Assembly (NCBI GenBank): GCA_036510065.1
Contig: DATCEO010000017.1
Span: 1-64,000 of the forward strand
Length of the DNA stretch: 64,000 nt
DNA from: DASUBV01 sp036510065
Lineage (GTDB): Bacteria; Actinomycetota; Actinomycetes; Streptosporangiales; Streptosporangiaceae
Direction: 5' to 3'
Shown here: in pieces, positions 41,799-50,450 of the stretch
Numbering within the stretch: the stretch's first letter is position 1
How the letters are laid out: every line of letters starts with the position of its first letter
Translations under genes and position numbers: made by a program
Notes under the pieces: generated by a model
What the model was told of the DNA's origin: nothing
Seen by the model: the letters and a program-made list of their open reading frames with translations, nothing else
Database searches by the model: none

Positions 41799-42671
41799 GT
41801 GGCCCCTGAATCCGAGAGCCGGCGGCTGCCGGCTCCGTTCCTGACGGCGGGGACGTCGTCGTTCTCCGACTTCCTCGACATGGCCGCGCCGGGCTTGCAG
41901 CCGGCCCGGCTGGCGAGCGGGACGGTGACCGCGGGCGGCCCGCCGCACGGCGGCCCGGAGCTGCCGCACGGCACCACGATCATCGCGGCGATCTGCGCCG
42001 ACGGCGTGGTGATGGCGGGGGACCGGCGGGCCACCGCCGGGAACATGATCTCCCAGCGGGACATCGAGAAGGTGTTCCGCACCGACGACTTCTCCTGCAT
42101 CGGCATCGCCGGCGTCGCGGGCATCGGCATCGATCTGGTCCGCCTCTACCAGGTGGAGCTGGAGCACTACGAGAAGCTTGAGGGGCGCACCCTGTCGCTC
42201 GAGGGCAAGGCCAACCGGCTGGCCGGGCTGGTCCGGGCCAACCTGATGAGCGCGATGCAGGGCCTGGTAGTCGTGCCGCTGTTCGCCGGCTTCGACGAGG
42301 ATCGCGAGCAGGGCCGGATCTTCGCCTACGACGTGGCGGGCGGGCGGTACGAGGAGCACCTGTTCCACTCCATCGGGTCAGGCTCGGTCTTCGCGCGGGG
42401 CTCGCTCAAGAAGCTGTACCGCGAGGGCATGTCCGTCCCCGACACGGTGATGGCCTGCATGCAGGCGCTCTACGACGCCGCCGACGACGACTCGGCGACC
42501 GGCGGTCCGGACCTCAGCCGGCGCATCTACCCGGTGGTGGCGGCCATCACCGCCGACGGCTTCACGCGGCTGTCCGACGACGAGTCCGCGACCTATGCCC
42601 AGGCCGTGGTCGAGGGGCGGATGCGGCGCCCGGATGGCCCCGTCGCCCCCTTGCGGGAGCCTGCCACCTAG
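41799..42671 (+). CDS. prcB: PrcB, proteasome beta subunit
   Basis: Catalytic subunit of the 20S proteasome. The 290-residue precursor has a 58-residue propeptide ending LPHG; the mature protein begins with Thr59 (TTIIAAICADGVVMAGDRRATAG), the nucleophile after self-cleavage. Lys and Asp of the catalytic set lie in GDRRA and the following strands. GTG start with GGAAGG 8 nt upstream. It heads the core-particle pair with prcA, about 50 nt downstream. Confidence 0.96.
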   Translation: MAPESESRRLPAPFLTAGTSSFSDFLDMAAPGLQPARLASGTVTAGGPPHGGPELPHGTTIIAAICADGVVMAGDRRATAGNMISQRDIEKVFRTDDFSCIGIAGVAGIGIDLVRLYQVELEHYEKLEGRTLSLEGKANRLAGLVRANLMSAMQGLVVVPLFAGFDEDREQGRIFAYDVAGGRYEEHLFHSIGSGSVFARGSLKKLYREGMSVPDTVMACMQALYDAADDDSATGGPDLSRRIYPVVAAITADGFTRLSDDESATYAQAVVEGRMRRPDGPVAPLREPAT

Positions 42672-42719
42672 ACCGGCCCGGCCCTGCACGTGCAGATCTG
42701 ACCACCTCGAGTAAGGACA

Positions 42720-43592
42720 GTGCCAGCGGTGTCGATGCCCTTCTACGTGTCGCCCGAGCAGGCGATGAAGGACAAGGCGGACTTCGCGCGGAAGGCCATC
42801 ACGCGCGCCCGCAGCGGGGTCGTGATCGACTGCGATGCCGGGATCCTGCTCGTCTCGCCGAACTCCTCCCGGGCCCTGCATAAGTTCAGCGAGCTGTACG
42901 ACCGGATCGCCTTCGCCGCAGCGGGCCGGTACAACGAGTTCGAGCGGCTCCGCCAGGCCGGCGTACGCTACGCCGACCTGACCGGCTACCAGTACGACCG
43001 GCAGGACGTGACTGCCCGCGGCCTCGCGAACTGGTACGCCCAGGCGCTCGGGACCATCTTCACCGAGAGCGTCAAGCCGCTGGAGGTGGAGATCGTGGTG
43101 GCCGAGGTCGGCGCGAGCGCCGAGCTGGACCAGATCTACCGGATCACCTTCGACGGCACGGTCAGCGACGAGCATCACTTCCTGGTCATGGGCGGCCAGA
43201 CCGAGCAGGCCGCCGCGGTGCTCAAGGAGCGCTACTCCGAGGGCATGACGCTGGCCGGCGCCATGGAGGTGGCCATCGCGGCCCTGGCCGACCAGGCCAA
43301 CGGCGGCGGCGCCGAGATCACCGGGGCCCAGCTGGAAGTAGCGCTCCTGGACCGGTCACGGTCGCACCGGACGTTCCGGCGCCTCACCGGCGTCCGGCTG
43401 GACGCCGTGCTCGCCGAGGCCCGGTCGGGGAGCAAGGCCGTCGGTGCGAGCCCGGCCGCGGCCGCCCCGGAAGGCAGCGCGGGAGGCGCCGGCCCCGAGA
43501 GCGGCAGCACTGACGCCAGCAGCACGGACGCCAGCAGCACGGACGCGGGCAGCACGGACGCGGGCAGCACGGACGCCGGCGGCGCGGGCTGA
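42720..43592 (+). CDS. prcA: PrcA, proteasome alpha subunit with repetitive tail
   Basis: Structural subunit of the 20S core that gates substrate entry. MPFYVSPEQAMKDKADFARKAITRARS begins the gate region, and the alpha fold runs to about residue 235. The start may be this GTG, a GTG nine bases in or the ATG at 42735, since none is ideally spaced from the AAGGA site. After the fold comes a tail of about 50 residues ending in (S/T-D-A-S/G)-type repeats, encoded by a tandem 15-nt repeat. The tail is longer and more regular than those I know in relatives. Confidence 0.95.
   Translation: MPAVSMPFYVSPEQAMKDKADFARKAITRARSGVVIDCDAGILLVSPNSSRALHKFSELYDRIAFAAAGRYNEFERLRQAGVRYADLTGYQYDRQDVTARGLANWYAQALGTIFTESVKPLEVEIVVAEVGASAELDQIYRITFDGTVSDEHHFLVMGGQTEQAAAVLKERYSEGMTLAGAMEVAIAALADQANGGGAEITGAQLEVALLDRSRSHRTFRRLTGVRLDAVLAEARSGSKAVGASPAAAAPEGSAGGAGPESGSTDASSTDASSTDAGSTDAGSTDAGGAG
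43504..43578 (+). repeat. Five 15-nt tandem repeats at the 3' end of prcA
   Basis: Five adjacent copies of GCAGCACGGACGCSR-type units differing by one to three bases. They encode the repeated Ser-Thr-Asp-Ala-(Ser/Gly) tail. Such an array can expand or contract by slippage without changing frame. Confidence 0.85.
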
Positions 43593-43672
43593 AGGGCCGG
43601 GCTTGGCTGACCCCGATGTAGTGTCAGGGAATGCGCGGTCCGGCAGGCGGCAGCGCGGGTAATGGAGGAGAA

Positions 43673-45136
43673 GTGACGGCCGACCTGGTTGCAATCTCGG
43701 GAGTCGACGCGCCGACCGGGCTGCTGATCGGCGGGCACTGCTCCGCCGGGCGGCGCGGCATCGTCCTGCCGGTTATCGACCCTGCCACCGAGAAGCCCAT
43801 CGCCGAGGTCGCCGATGCTAGCGAGCAGGACGCCCTGGACGCCGTGACCGCGGCCTACGACGCGCTGCCCGGCTGGGCGGCCACGCCGCCGCGCGAGCGC
43901 GGCCAGTGCCTGCGGCGAGCCTTCGAGCTGATGACCGAGCGCGGCGAGGCACTGGCCCGGCTAATGGTCCTGGAAAACGGCAAGGCACTGCCCGACGCGC
44001 GCGGCGAGGTTGCCTACGCGGCCGAGTTCTTCCGCTGGTACGCGGAGGAAGCGGTGCGTAACGAGGGCTCGCTGTCGATCGCGCCGTCGGGTGCCAACCG
44101 GATCATGGTGCAGCACCAGCCCGTGGGCGTCAGCGTCCTGATCACGCCGTGGAACTTCCCGGCCGCCATGGCCACCCGCAAGATCGGGCCGGCCCTGGCC
44201 GCGGGCTGCACGGTCGTGCTCAAGCCGGCCAAGGAGACGCCGCTGACCGCGCTCGCGGTGGCCGACATCCTGGCGGAGGCGGGCGTGCCGGCCGGCGTGG
44301 TCAACGTCCTGCCGACCAGCCACCCGGGCCCGCTGACCGCGGCGATGCTGGCCGATCCCCGGGTACGCAAGCTGTCGTTCACGGGCTCGACCGAGGTCGG
44401 TCGGATGCTGCTGAGGACCGCCGCCGACACCGTCATCAACTGCTCCATGGAACTGGGCGGCAACGCGCCGTTCCTGGTCCTCGAAGACGCCGACATCGAC
44501 GAGGCCGTCAGCGGCGCCTACGTGGCCAAGATGCGTAACGGCGGCGAGGCGTGCACCGCCGCTAACCGGTTCTACGTCCATGAGTCGGTGGCGGACGAGT
44601 TCTCGGCCAAGCTGGCCCGGCGGCTGGCGGCCGTCCGGGTCGGGCCGGGCCTGGAGGACGGGGTCGAGCTCGGCCCGCTGGTCAACGCCGACACCCGGGA
44701 CAAGGTCGCCGGCCTGGTGGACTCGGCCGCGGCGGACGGCGGGCAGGTGGTCCTCGGCGGTCATGCGCCGGACCGGCCGGGCTACTTTTACGAGCCGACC
44801 GTGCTCGATCACGTGCCGGCCAACGCGGGCATTCTGAGCCAGGAGATCTTCGGTCCCGTCGCGCCGATCGTCCGCTTCGCCGACCAGTCGGAGGCCATCG
44901 CGCTGGCCAACGCGACCGAGTACGGCCTGGTGTCCTATGTGTACAGCGCGGACCTGCGCCGTGCGCTGCAGGTAGCCGAGGCCCTGGAGTCCGGCATGGT
45001 CGGGATCAACCGTGGCGTGGTGTCCGACCCCGCGGCTCCATTCGGCGGTGTCAAGCAGTCCGGGCTGGGCCGCGAGGGCGGCCATGACGGCTTGCTGGAG
45101 TTCACGGAGACCAAGTACATCGCGGTCGACTGGTGA
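43673..45136 (+). CDS. NAD(P)-dependent succinate-semialdehyde dehydrogenase
   Basis: Aldehyde dehydrogenase of 487 residues, closest in motifs to succinate-semialdehyde dehydrogenases (GabD type). It has TPWNFPAAMATRKIGPALAAGCTVVLKPAKETPLTA for cofactor binding, MELGGNAPFLV with the general base Glu, and GEACTAANRF with the nucleophile Cys. The last 35 residues (PFGGVKQSGLGREGGHDGLLEFTETKYI) are typical. GTG start with GGAGGAG 2-4 nt upstream. It would oxidise succinate semialdehyde from the GABA shunt. Its position between prcA and pafA is unusual. Confidence 0.88.
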   Translation: MTADLVAISGVDAPTGLLIGGHCSAGRRGIVLPVIDPATEKPIAEVADASEQDALDAVTAAYDALPGWAATPPRERGQCLRRAFELMTERGEALARLMVLENGKALPDARGEVAYAAEFFRWYAEEAVRNEGSLSIAPSGANRIMVQHQPVGVSVLITPWNFPAAMATRKIGPALAAGCTVVLKPAKETPLTALAVADILAEAGVPAGVVNVLPTSHPGPLTAAMLADPRVRKLSFTGSTEVGRMLLRTAADTVINCSMELGGNAPFLVLEDADIDEAVSGAYVAKMRNGGEACTAANRFYVHESVADEFSAKLARRLAAVRVGPGLEDGVELGPLVNADTRDKVAGLVDSAAADGGQVVLGGHAPDRPGYFYEPTVLDHVPANAGILSQEIFGPVAPIVRFADQSEAIALANATEYGLVSYVYSADLRRALQVAEALESGMVGINRGVVSDPAAPFGGVKQSGLGREGGHDGLLEFTETKYIAVDW

Positions 45137-45160
45137 CGCCGCCGCAGGGGGCCTGAGCCG

Positions 45161-46519
45161 ATGGACAGAAGGATTTTCGGCCTGGAGAACGAGTACGGCG
45201 TCACGTGCACGTTCCGCGGGCAGCGACGGCTGTCGCCGGATGAGGTAGCCAGGTACCTGTTCCGCCGCGTCGTCTCCTGGGGTCGCAGCAGCAACGTGTT
45301 CCTGCGCAACGGCGCCCGCCTGTACCTGGACGTCGGCAGCCATCCGGAGTACGCCACCCCGGAGTGCGACAGCCTCATTGACCTGGTCACCCACGACAAG
45401 GCCGGCGAGCGGATCCTGGAGGGCCTGCTGGTCGACGCCGACCGGCGGCTGCGTGAAGAGGGCATCGCGGGCGACATCTACCTGTTCAAGAACAACACCG
45501 ACTCGGCCGGCAACTCCTACGGCTGCCACGAGAACTACCTCGTCGGCCGGCACGGTGAGTTCGGCCGGCTGGCGGACGTGCTCATCCCCTTCCTGGTCAC
45601 CAGGCAGATCATCTGCGGCGCGGGCAAGGTGCTGCAGACCCCCCGGGGCGCGGTCTACTGCGTGAGCCAGCGGGCCGAGCACATCTGGGAGGGCGTGTCG
45701 TCGGCCACCACCCGGTCACGGCCGATCATCAATACCCGGGACGAGCCGCACGCCGATGCCGAGCGGTTCCGGCGGCTGCACGTCATCGTCGGCGACTCGA
45801 ACATGAGCGAGACCACCATGTTGCTCAAGGTCGGGGCGACCGACCTGGTGCTGCGGATGGTGGAGGCCGGCACGGTCATGCGCGACCTGACCCTGGAGAA
45901 TCCGATCCGGGCGATCAGGGACGTCAGCCACGACATGAGCGGGCGGCGGAAGGTCCGGCTGGCTAACGGCCGCGAGGTCAGCGCGCTGGAGATCCAGCAG
46001 GAGTACCTGTCCAAGGCGATGGAGTTCATCGAGCGCCGCGGCTCGGACCCGATCACTGACCGGGTGGTGGACCTGTGGCAGCGGACCCTGCGCGCGGTGG
46101 AGACCGGGGACCTGAACATGGTGGCGCGGGAGATCGACTGGGTGACCAAGTACCAGCTGATCGAGCGTTACCGGGCCAAGCATGACCTGTCCCTGTCCTC
46201 GCCGCGCGTGGCTCAGCTCGACCTGGCCTATCACGACGTGCACCGCGGCCGTGGCCTCTACTACCTGCTGCAGAAGCGGGGCGCGGTCGAGCGGGTCTGC
46301 CGCGATCTGGACATCTTCGAGGCCAAGTCCGTGCCGCCGCAGACCACCCGCGCGCGGCTGCGCGGCGAGTTTATCCGGCGGGCGCAGGAGCGGCGGCGCG
46401 ACTTCACCGTGGACTGGGTGCACCTCAAGCTCAACGACCAGGCGCAGCGGACGGTGCTCTGCAAGGACCCGTTCCGCTCGGTCGACGAGCGAGTGGAGAA
46501 GCTGATCGCCGGCATGTAG
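45161..46519 (+). CDS. pafA: PafA, Pup--protein ligase
   Basis: Uses ATP to form an isopeptide bond between the Glu of deamidated Pup and substrate lysines. The 452-residue protein has GLENEYGV (Glu9, Mg ligand), the catalytic Asp57 in LYLDVGSHPEYATPE, FKNNTDSAGNSYGCHENY and INTRDEPHAD. It is the shorter paralogue of Dop without the Dop-loop. It follows the aldehyde dehydrogenase by 24 nt, so its mRNA may come from that gene's promoter. Confidence 0.96.
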   Translation: MDRRIFGLENEYGVTCTFRGQRRLSPDEVARYLFRRVVSWGRSSNVFLRNGARLYLDVGSHPEYATPECDSLIDLVTHDKAGERILEGLLVDADRRLREEGIAGDIYLFKNNTDSAGNSYGCHENYLVGRHGEFGRLADVLIPFLVTRQIICGAGKVLQTPRGAVYCVSQRAEHIWEGVSSATTRSRPIINTRDEPHADAERFRRLHVIVGDSNMSETTMLLKVGATDLVLRMVEAGTVMRDLTLENPIRAIRDVSHDMSGRRKVRLANGREVSALEIQQEYLSKAMEFIERRGSDPITDRVVDLWQRTLRAVETGDLNMVAREIDWVTKYQLIERYRAKHDLSLSSPRVAQLDLAYHDVHRGRGLYYLLQKRGAVERVCRDLDIFEAKSVPPQTTRARLRGEFIRRAQERRRDFTVDWVHLKLNDQAQRTVLCKDPFRSVDERVEKLIAGM

Positions 46520-46534
46520 CCGGGCGGCCCGACG

Positions 46535-46560
46535 CTGGATGACCCGACTGGATGACCCGG
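46535..46560 (+). repeat. 13-nt tandem repeat after pafA
   Basis: CTGGATGACCCGA is followed by CTGGATGACCCGG, then a degenerate third copy to 46575. Non-coding, 15 nt after the pafA stop. Confidence 0.6.
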
Positions 46561-46629
46561 AGCCGGATGACGCGGGCTGATTACTGATCGCACTCTCAGC
46601 GTTACGCAGAGTTGCTAGCATCGTTACTC

Positions 46630-47391
46630 ATGAGCGGCGACCCCCGGCTGTCGGTCATCATGCCCGCTTATCACGAGGGTGCGCTGATCACCGACGTCCT
46701 GGACCGGCTCTTCGAGTCCATCCAGCTGCCCTGTGAGGTGCTGGTGATCGTGGACTACGCCAGCGACCCGACCGTGGACGTCGTCGAGGTGTACGCGGAT
46801 AAGGAGCCTCGGCTGGCGTGCCTGATCAACGCCTACGGCCCGGGGCCGGCCAACGCGATCCGCTTCGGCATGGACGCGGCCCGCGGGGACGTCATCGTGG
46901 TCACCATGGCCGACGGCAGCGACGACGCCCGGCAGATCGACGACCTGGCCTGCCTGGTCGAGCGCGGCGTGGCGGTAGCGGCGGCGTCCCGGTACATGGC
47001 TGGCGGCCAGCAGGTCGGCGGCCCGCTGGTCAAGGGCCTGCTCTCGAAGTCGGCCGGCCGGTCGCTGCACGTGCTGGCGCGCGCGGGCACCCGCGACGCG
47101 ACCAATTCCTTCAAGGCCTACTCGGCGGCCTTCGCCCGGTCGGTGGGCATCGACTCGCGGCACGGCTTCGAGATCGGCATCGAGCTGACCGCGAAGGCGA
47201 CGCGGCTACGGCTGCCGGTGGCCGAGATCCCGACGGTCTGGCTGGACCGGCCGGCCGGCGTCTCCAGCTTCCAGCTCCTCCGGTGGATCCCGCGGTACCT
47301 GCGGTGGTACTGGTTCGCTCTCGGTCCCCGGCTGAGCGTCGATCAGATCCGGGCCCGGGCGCGAGCGCGGTCCCGAGTGCTAGGGGGCTGA
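46630..47391 (+). CDS. Family 2 glycosyltransferase (dolichyl-phosphate-sugar synthase type)
   Basis: 253 residues. GT-A fold with LSVIMPAYHEGALITDVLDRL at the N-terminus, the DxD-like region VTMADGSDDARQI, and a C-terminal amphipathic part without clear TM helices. It resembles enzymes that transfer a sugar from a nucleotide donor to a polyprenyl phosphate on the inner face of the membrane. A TAGCAT box lies 8 nt before the ATG with no ribosome-binding site. The stop overlaps the start of the next membrane protein as TGATG, so the pair probably works together. Confidence 0.82.
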   Translation: MSGDPRLSVIMPAYHEGALITDVLDRLFESIQLPCEVLVIVDYASDPTVDVVEVYADKEPRLACLINAYGPGPANAIRFGMDAARGDVIVVTMADGSDDARQIDDLACLVERGVAVAAASRYMAGGQQVGGPLVKGLLSKSAGRSLHVLARAGTRDATNSFKAYSAAFARSVGIDSRHGFEIGIELTAKATRLRLPVAEIPTVWLDRPAGVSSFQLLRWIPRYLRWYWFALGPRLSVDQIRARARARSRVLGG

Positions 47392-49175
47392 TGGACAGGG
47401 CGGGGCTGCGGCTGGCCGCAGGCGGCGGCCTGAGGCTGGCCGGAGACGGCTTAGCCGGGTTCATGCGGGCCGGCCTGCACTGGCGGCGCCAGGCGGGCCC
47501 GGGGCCGCTGTGGCCGGCCTTCTTCCGGCCGGCCCAGGTATGGCCGGCCTTCTCCGGGTCGGCCTTCCCCCGGCTGCATCTGGGCAGGCTGGCGCTGCTG
47601 CGGCCACCGCGGCCGGGCAGCGGGCCGGTGCGGCCGGGCGGGATCGCGGCGGCGCTGGCCTGGCTGACCCTCGGCGTCGCCCTGTTCACCGTGTACCTGC
47701 ACATGTCCCGGACGGTGCCGGTCAACTCCGACGGCGCCTCCAATGCCCTGCAGGCGTGGGCCATGCTGCACGGGAACCCGCTGCTGCGCGGCTGGCAGCT
47801 GTCGGACGTGTCGTTTTACACCACCGAGCTGCCGCAGTACATGGCGCTGGAGGCGCTGGGCGGGCTGCGCCCGGACGTCGTGCACCTGGCCGGGGCCATG
47901 ACCTACTCGCTGCTGGTGCTGCTGGCGGCCAGGCTGGCCAAGGGCCAGGCCACGGGCAGGCTGGGCGTGCTGCGCGCCGCGCTGGCCATCGGGATCATGC
48001 TGTCGCCGCAGCAGGACGGCGGCGTCTACGTCCTGATGCTGTCGCCCGATCATGCCGGCAGCACGATCCCGGTCCTGCTGGCCTGGCTCCTCCTGGACCG
48101 TGCGCCGCGTCGCTGGTGGGTGCCCGTGCTGGCCGGCCTGCTGCTGGCCGGGGCCCTGGTGGCCGACAACATCGTGCTGATCACGGGCATCGTCCCGCTG
48201 GTCGCGGTCGGGGCAGCCCGCGGCTACCAGGTCGCCGTCCGGCTGGGCCAGGGCCTGCGAGCGGCCTGGTTCGAGATCCTGCTGGTCGGCATGGCGCTGG
48301 CCGCGGCGCAGGGCGCCGCGCAGGCGGGCCGCATGATCGCCGCGCACGGCGGCTACGCGGTCTGGCCGGTCGGCACCCAGCTGGCGCCCTTCAGCCTGCT
48401 GGCCAAGAACCTGACACTCGCCCTGCAGGGCATCCTGCTGCTGTTCGGGGCCAACTTCCTGGGCCGCAGCATCGATGGCGTCGCCGTCCTCGCGGCCGTC
48501 CACCTGGCGGGGATCGCCCTGGTGGCGTGGGCGGCCTGCGCGGCGCTGCGGCGCTGGGGCGCGGCTGAGCTCTCGGTGCAGCTGCTGGTCACGGCCACCC
48601 TGGTCAGCCTGGCCGCCTACCTGCTCGGCACGAGGGCCCTGGACCTGCACAGCACCAGGGAGTTCACGGCCGTGCTGCCGTTCGGCGCGGCGCTGGCCGG
48701 CCGGCTGCTGACCGGGCGGCTCATGGCCAGCAGGATGGTGCCGGCGCTGGCGGTCGTCCTGACCAGCTACCTGCTGAGCCTGAGCCGGGTGGTGGCGCTG
48801 CCCCCCGCGCCGGCGCAGGGTAGCCAGCTGGCCGCCTGGCTGTCCGCACGGCACCTGTCCTACGGCCTGGCCGGCTACTGGCAGTCCAACGTCGTCACGC
48901 TGGACAGCGGCGGCAGCGTCGCGGTCCGCTCGGTAGTCTCGGCCGGCCGCGTCATCAACCGGGATACCTGGGAAACCGAGCCCAGCTGGTACAGCCCGGC
49001 GGAGCACCAGGCCAGCTTTGTCGTCCTGAGCCACACCTGGCCCGGCGCGCCGCTGTTCCCGTCGATGGCCAATGTCCGTGATACCTTCGGCCAGCCGTCC
49101 AGGATCTACTACGTCGGCCAGTACACGATCCTGGTCTGGACCAGCAAGAACCTGCTGACTGAGCTGCCGGGATAG
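47391..49175 (+). CDS. Polytopic membrane protein, GT-C-like
   Basis: 594 residues with roughly 11 hydrophobic segments between residues 80 and 460, then an extracellular C-terminal domain of about 125 residues. An early loop after TM1 reads SRTVPVNSDGASNALQAWAMLHGNP; the Asp in NSDGA is where GT-C sugar transferases hold a catalytic acid. It is likely to use the polyprenyl-linked sugar made by the adjacent enzyme. The first 75 residues are Trp/Pro/Arg-rich with a loose repeat (WPAFFRPAQVWPAFSGSAF). Family not certain. Confidence 0.65.
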   Translation: MDRAGLRLAAGGGLRLAGDGLAGFMRAGLHWRRQAGPGPLWPAFFRPAQVWPAFSGSAFPRLHLGRLALLRPPRPGSGPVRPGGIAAALAWLTLGVALFTVYLHMSRTVPVNSDGASNALQAWAMLHGNPLLRGWQLSDVSFYTTELPQYMALEALGGLRPDVVHLAGAMTYSLLVLLAARLAKGQATGRLGVLRAALAIGIMLSPQQDGGVYVLMLSPDHAGSTIPVLLAWLLLDRAPRRWWVPVLAGLLLAGALVADNIVLITGIVPLVAVGAARGYQVAVRLGQGLRAAWFEILLVGMALAAAQGAAQAGRMIAAHGGYAVWPVGTQLAPFSLLAKNLTLALQGILLLFGANFLGRSIDGVAVLAAVHLAGIALVAWAACAALRRWGAAELSVQLLVTATLVSLAAYLLGTRALDLHSTREFTAVLPFGAALAGRLLTGRLMASRMVPALAVVLTSYLLSLSRVVALPPAPAQGSQLAAWLSARHLSYGLAGYWQSNVVTLDSGGSVAVRSVVSAGRVINRDTWETEPSWYSPAEHQASFVVLSHTWPGAPLFPSMANVRDTFGQPSRIYYVGQYTILVWTSKNLLTELPG

Positions 49176-49272
49176 CCTGGCCGCGGACCAGGCGCCGGCC
49201 CTGGCGGGCGGGCCAGGCCGGCCCCGGAGCCGACGTCCAGCTGCTTTTGAGCTTTTGCGCATTCTTGGCGGG

Positions 49273-49278
49273 TAGGCT
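49273..49278 (+). promoter_or_regulatory. Possible -10 box of the FKBP lipoprotein gene
   Basis: TAGGCT about 120 nt before the ATG, preceded by a duplicated AGCTTTTG-type sequence at 49240-49258. No -35 at a proper distance was found. Confidence 0.25.
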
Positions 49279-49399
49279 GACTGCTCTTGGCCTGGACACG
49301 CCTGGGCCGGCCGGCCCCCGATCTCGGCTGCTTAGCCACGGCACGGTTGATCCTGGCCCGGTTGATCACGAATGGTGTATCACGACACTGAGGATTCTC

Positions 49400-50362
49400 A
49401 TGCGACGCATTTCCGCTGCGCTTCTAGTCCCGCTGCTGGCCGCTCTGGCCCTGGCCGGCTGCGGTTCTTCGAGTTCGTCAGCTTCCAACCCGAACTCGCA
49501 GGTCAGCGTCTCGGGCTCGTTCGGCAAAGCCCCGAACGTGAAGATCCCGGCGGAGAAGGCGAGCGCCAAGCTGGCCATCAGCACGCCGATCAAGGGCAGC
49601 GGCCAGGCGGTGGCGTCGGGTGACGACGTGCTCGCCAACCTGGCCATCTACGTGTGGAGCGGGAAGACGCACAAGCTGCTGGACAGCACGTTCACCAGCA
49701 TCCCGCAGATCCTGCCGGCCCAGGTGGGGCTGAAGGGCCTGGCCGCGGCGGTCAAGGGCAAGACGATCGGCACGCGAGTGCTGGCCGTCGTGCCGCCCGC
49801 GGACGGGTACGGCACCTCCGGCAACTCCCAGCTCGGAGTCAAGGGGACCGACACCACCGTCTGGGTCATCGACCTGATCAAGCCGTTCAGCCCGACATCG
49901 TCGGCGTCGGGACAGCATGTCTCCTCCGGCGGCGGCAGCCTGCCGTCGGTGACCGCGCCCACCGCCAGCGCGCCGGTCGTCACGGTCCCGAAGAGCACGC
50001 CGCCGAGCAAGCTCGTCGTGAAGACCCTGATCCAGGGGACCGGCCCCAAGCTGACCGCGGGCCAGACGGTCGTGGCCCAGTACGTGGCCGTGAACTGGCG
50101 GACCGGAGCGGTTTTCAACTCCACCTGGCCGTCGAGCTCGTCGGCGGGCACCCCGTTCAGCTTCGCTCTGGCCGGCACGGGCGTGATTCCGGGCTTTATC
50201 AAGGGCCTGACCGGGGTACCGGTCGGCAGTCGCGTCATGCTGGTCATCCCGCCGGCCGACGGCTACGGGAAGACCGGTCAGGCGTCGGTCGGCATCAAGG
50301 GCACCGACACGCTGGTCTTCGTGGTCGACGTCCTGGCAGGTGTCTCGGCCGCCACGGCCTAG
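49400..50362 (+). CDS. Double-FKBP peptidyl-prolyl isomerase lipoprotein
   Basis: 320 residues, exported and lipid-anchored: signal MRRISAALLVPLLAALALAGC with lipobox LAGC. It then carries two FKBP-type domains at about 50-165 and 205-320, each ending in VPPADGYG/IPPADGYG and a TDT-V-VVD strand. The second domain keeps the usual core (VAQYVAVNWRTGAVFNSTW, PFSFALAGTGVIPGFIKGL), whereas the first lacks the equivalent pocket residues and may only be structural. It helps fold secreted proteins. An FKBP gene is common between pafA and pafB. Confidence 0.9.
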   Translation: MRRISAALLVPLLAALALAGCGSSSSSASNPNSQVSVSGSFGKAPNVKIPAEKASAKLAISTPIKGSGQAVASGDDVLANLAIYVWSGKTHKLLDSTFTSIPQILPAQVGLKGLAAAVKGKTIGTRVLAVVPPADGYGTSGNSQLGVKGTDTTVWVIDLIKPFSPTSSASGQHVSSGGGSLPSVTAPTASAPVVTVPKSTPPSKLVVKTLIQGTGPKLTAGQTVVAQYVAVNWRTGAVFNSTWPSSSSAGTPFSFALAGTGVIPGFIKGLTGVPVGSRVMLVIPPADGYGKTGQASVGIKGTDTLVFVVDVLAGVSAATA

Positions 50363-50373
50363 CAGCGGCCGGC

Positions 50374-50426
50374 TCCGTGATCACCGCCGCCCGGCGCGGG
50401 GCACTGGAAGCGGCGGTGATCACGGA
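50374..50426. terminator. Bidirectional 17-bp terminator hairpin
   Basis: TCCGTGATCACCGCCGC pairs perfectly with its complement across a 19-nt loop, in the short gap between convergent genes (FKBP lipoprotein and DoxX). Stem strength and position suit a terminator for both. There is no T-run on either side. Confidence 0.7.
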
Positions 50427-50450
50427 AGGTCCGGCCGGGCCGGCGTGCGG

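Noticed and set aside
43504..43578. CRISPR-like repeat array in prcA
   Set aside because: Units are 15 nt, directly adjacent without spacers, and coding in frame; this is a tandem repeat, not CRISPR.
43961..45682. Minus-strand frame of 573 codons
   Set aside because: Complement of the aldehyde dehydrogenase and the start of pafA.
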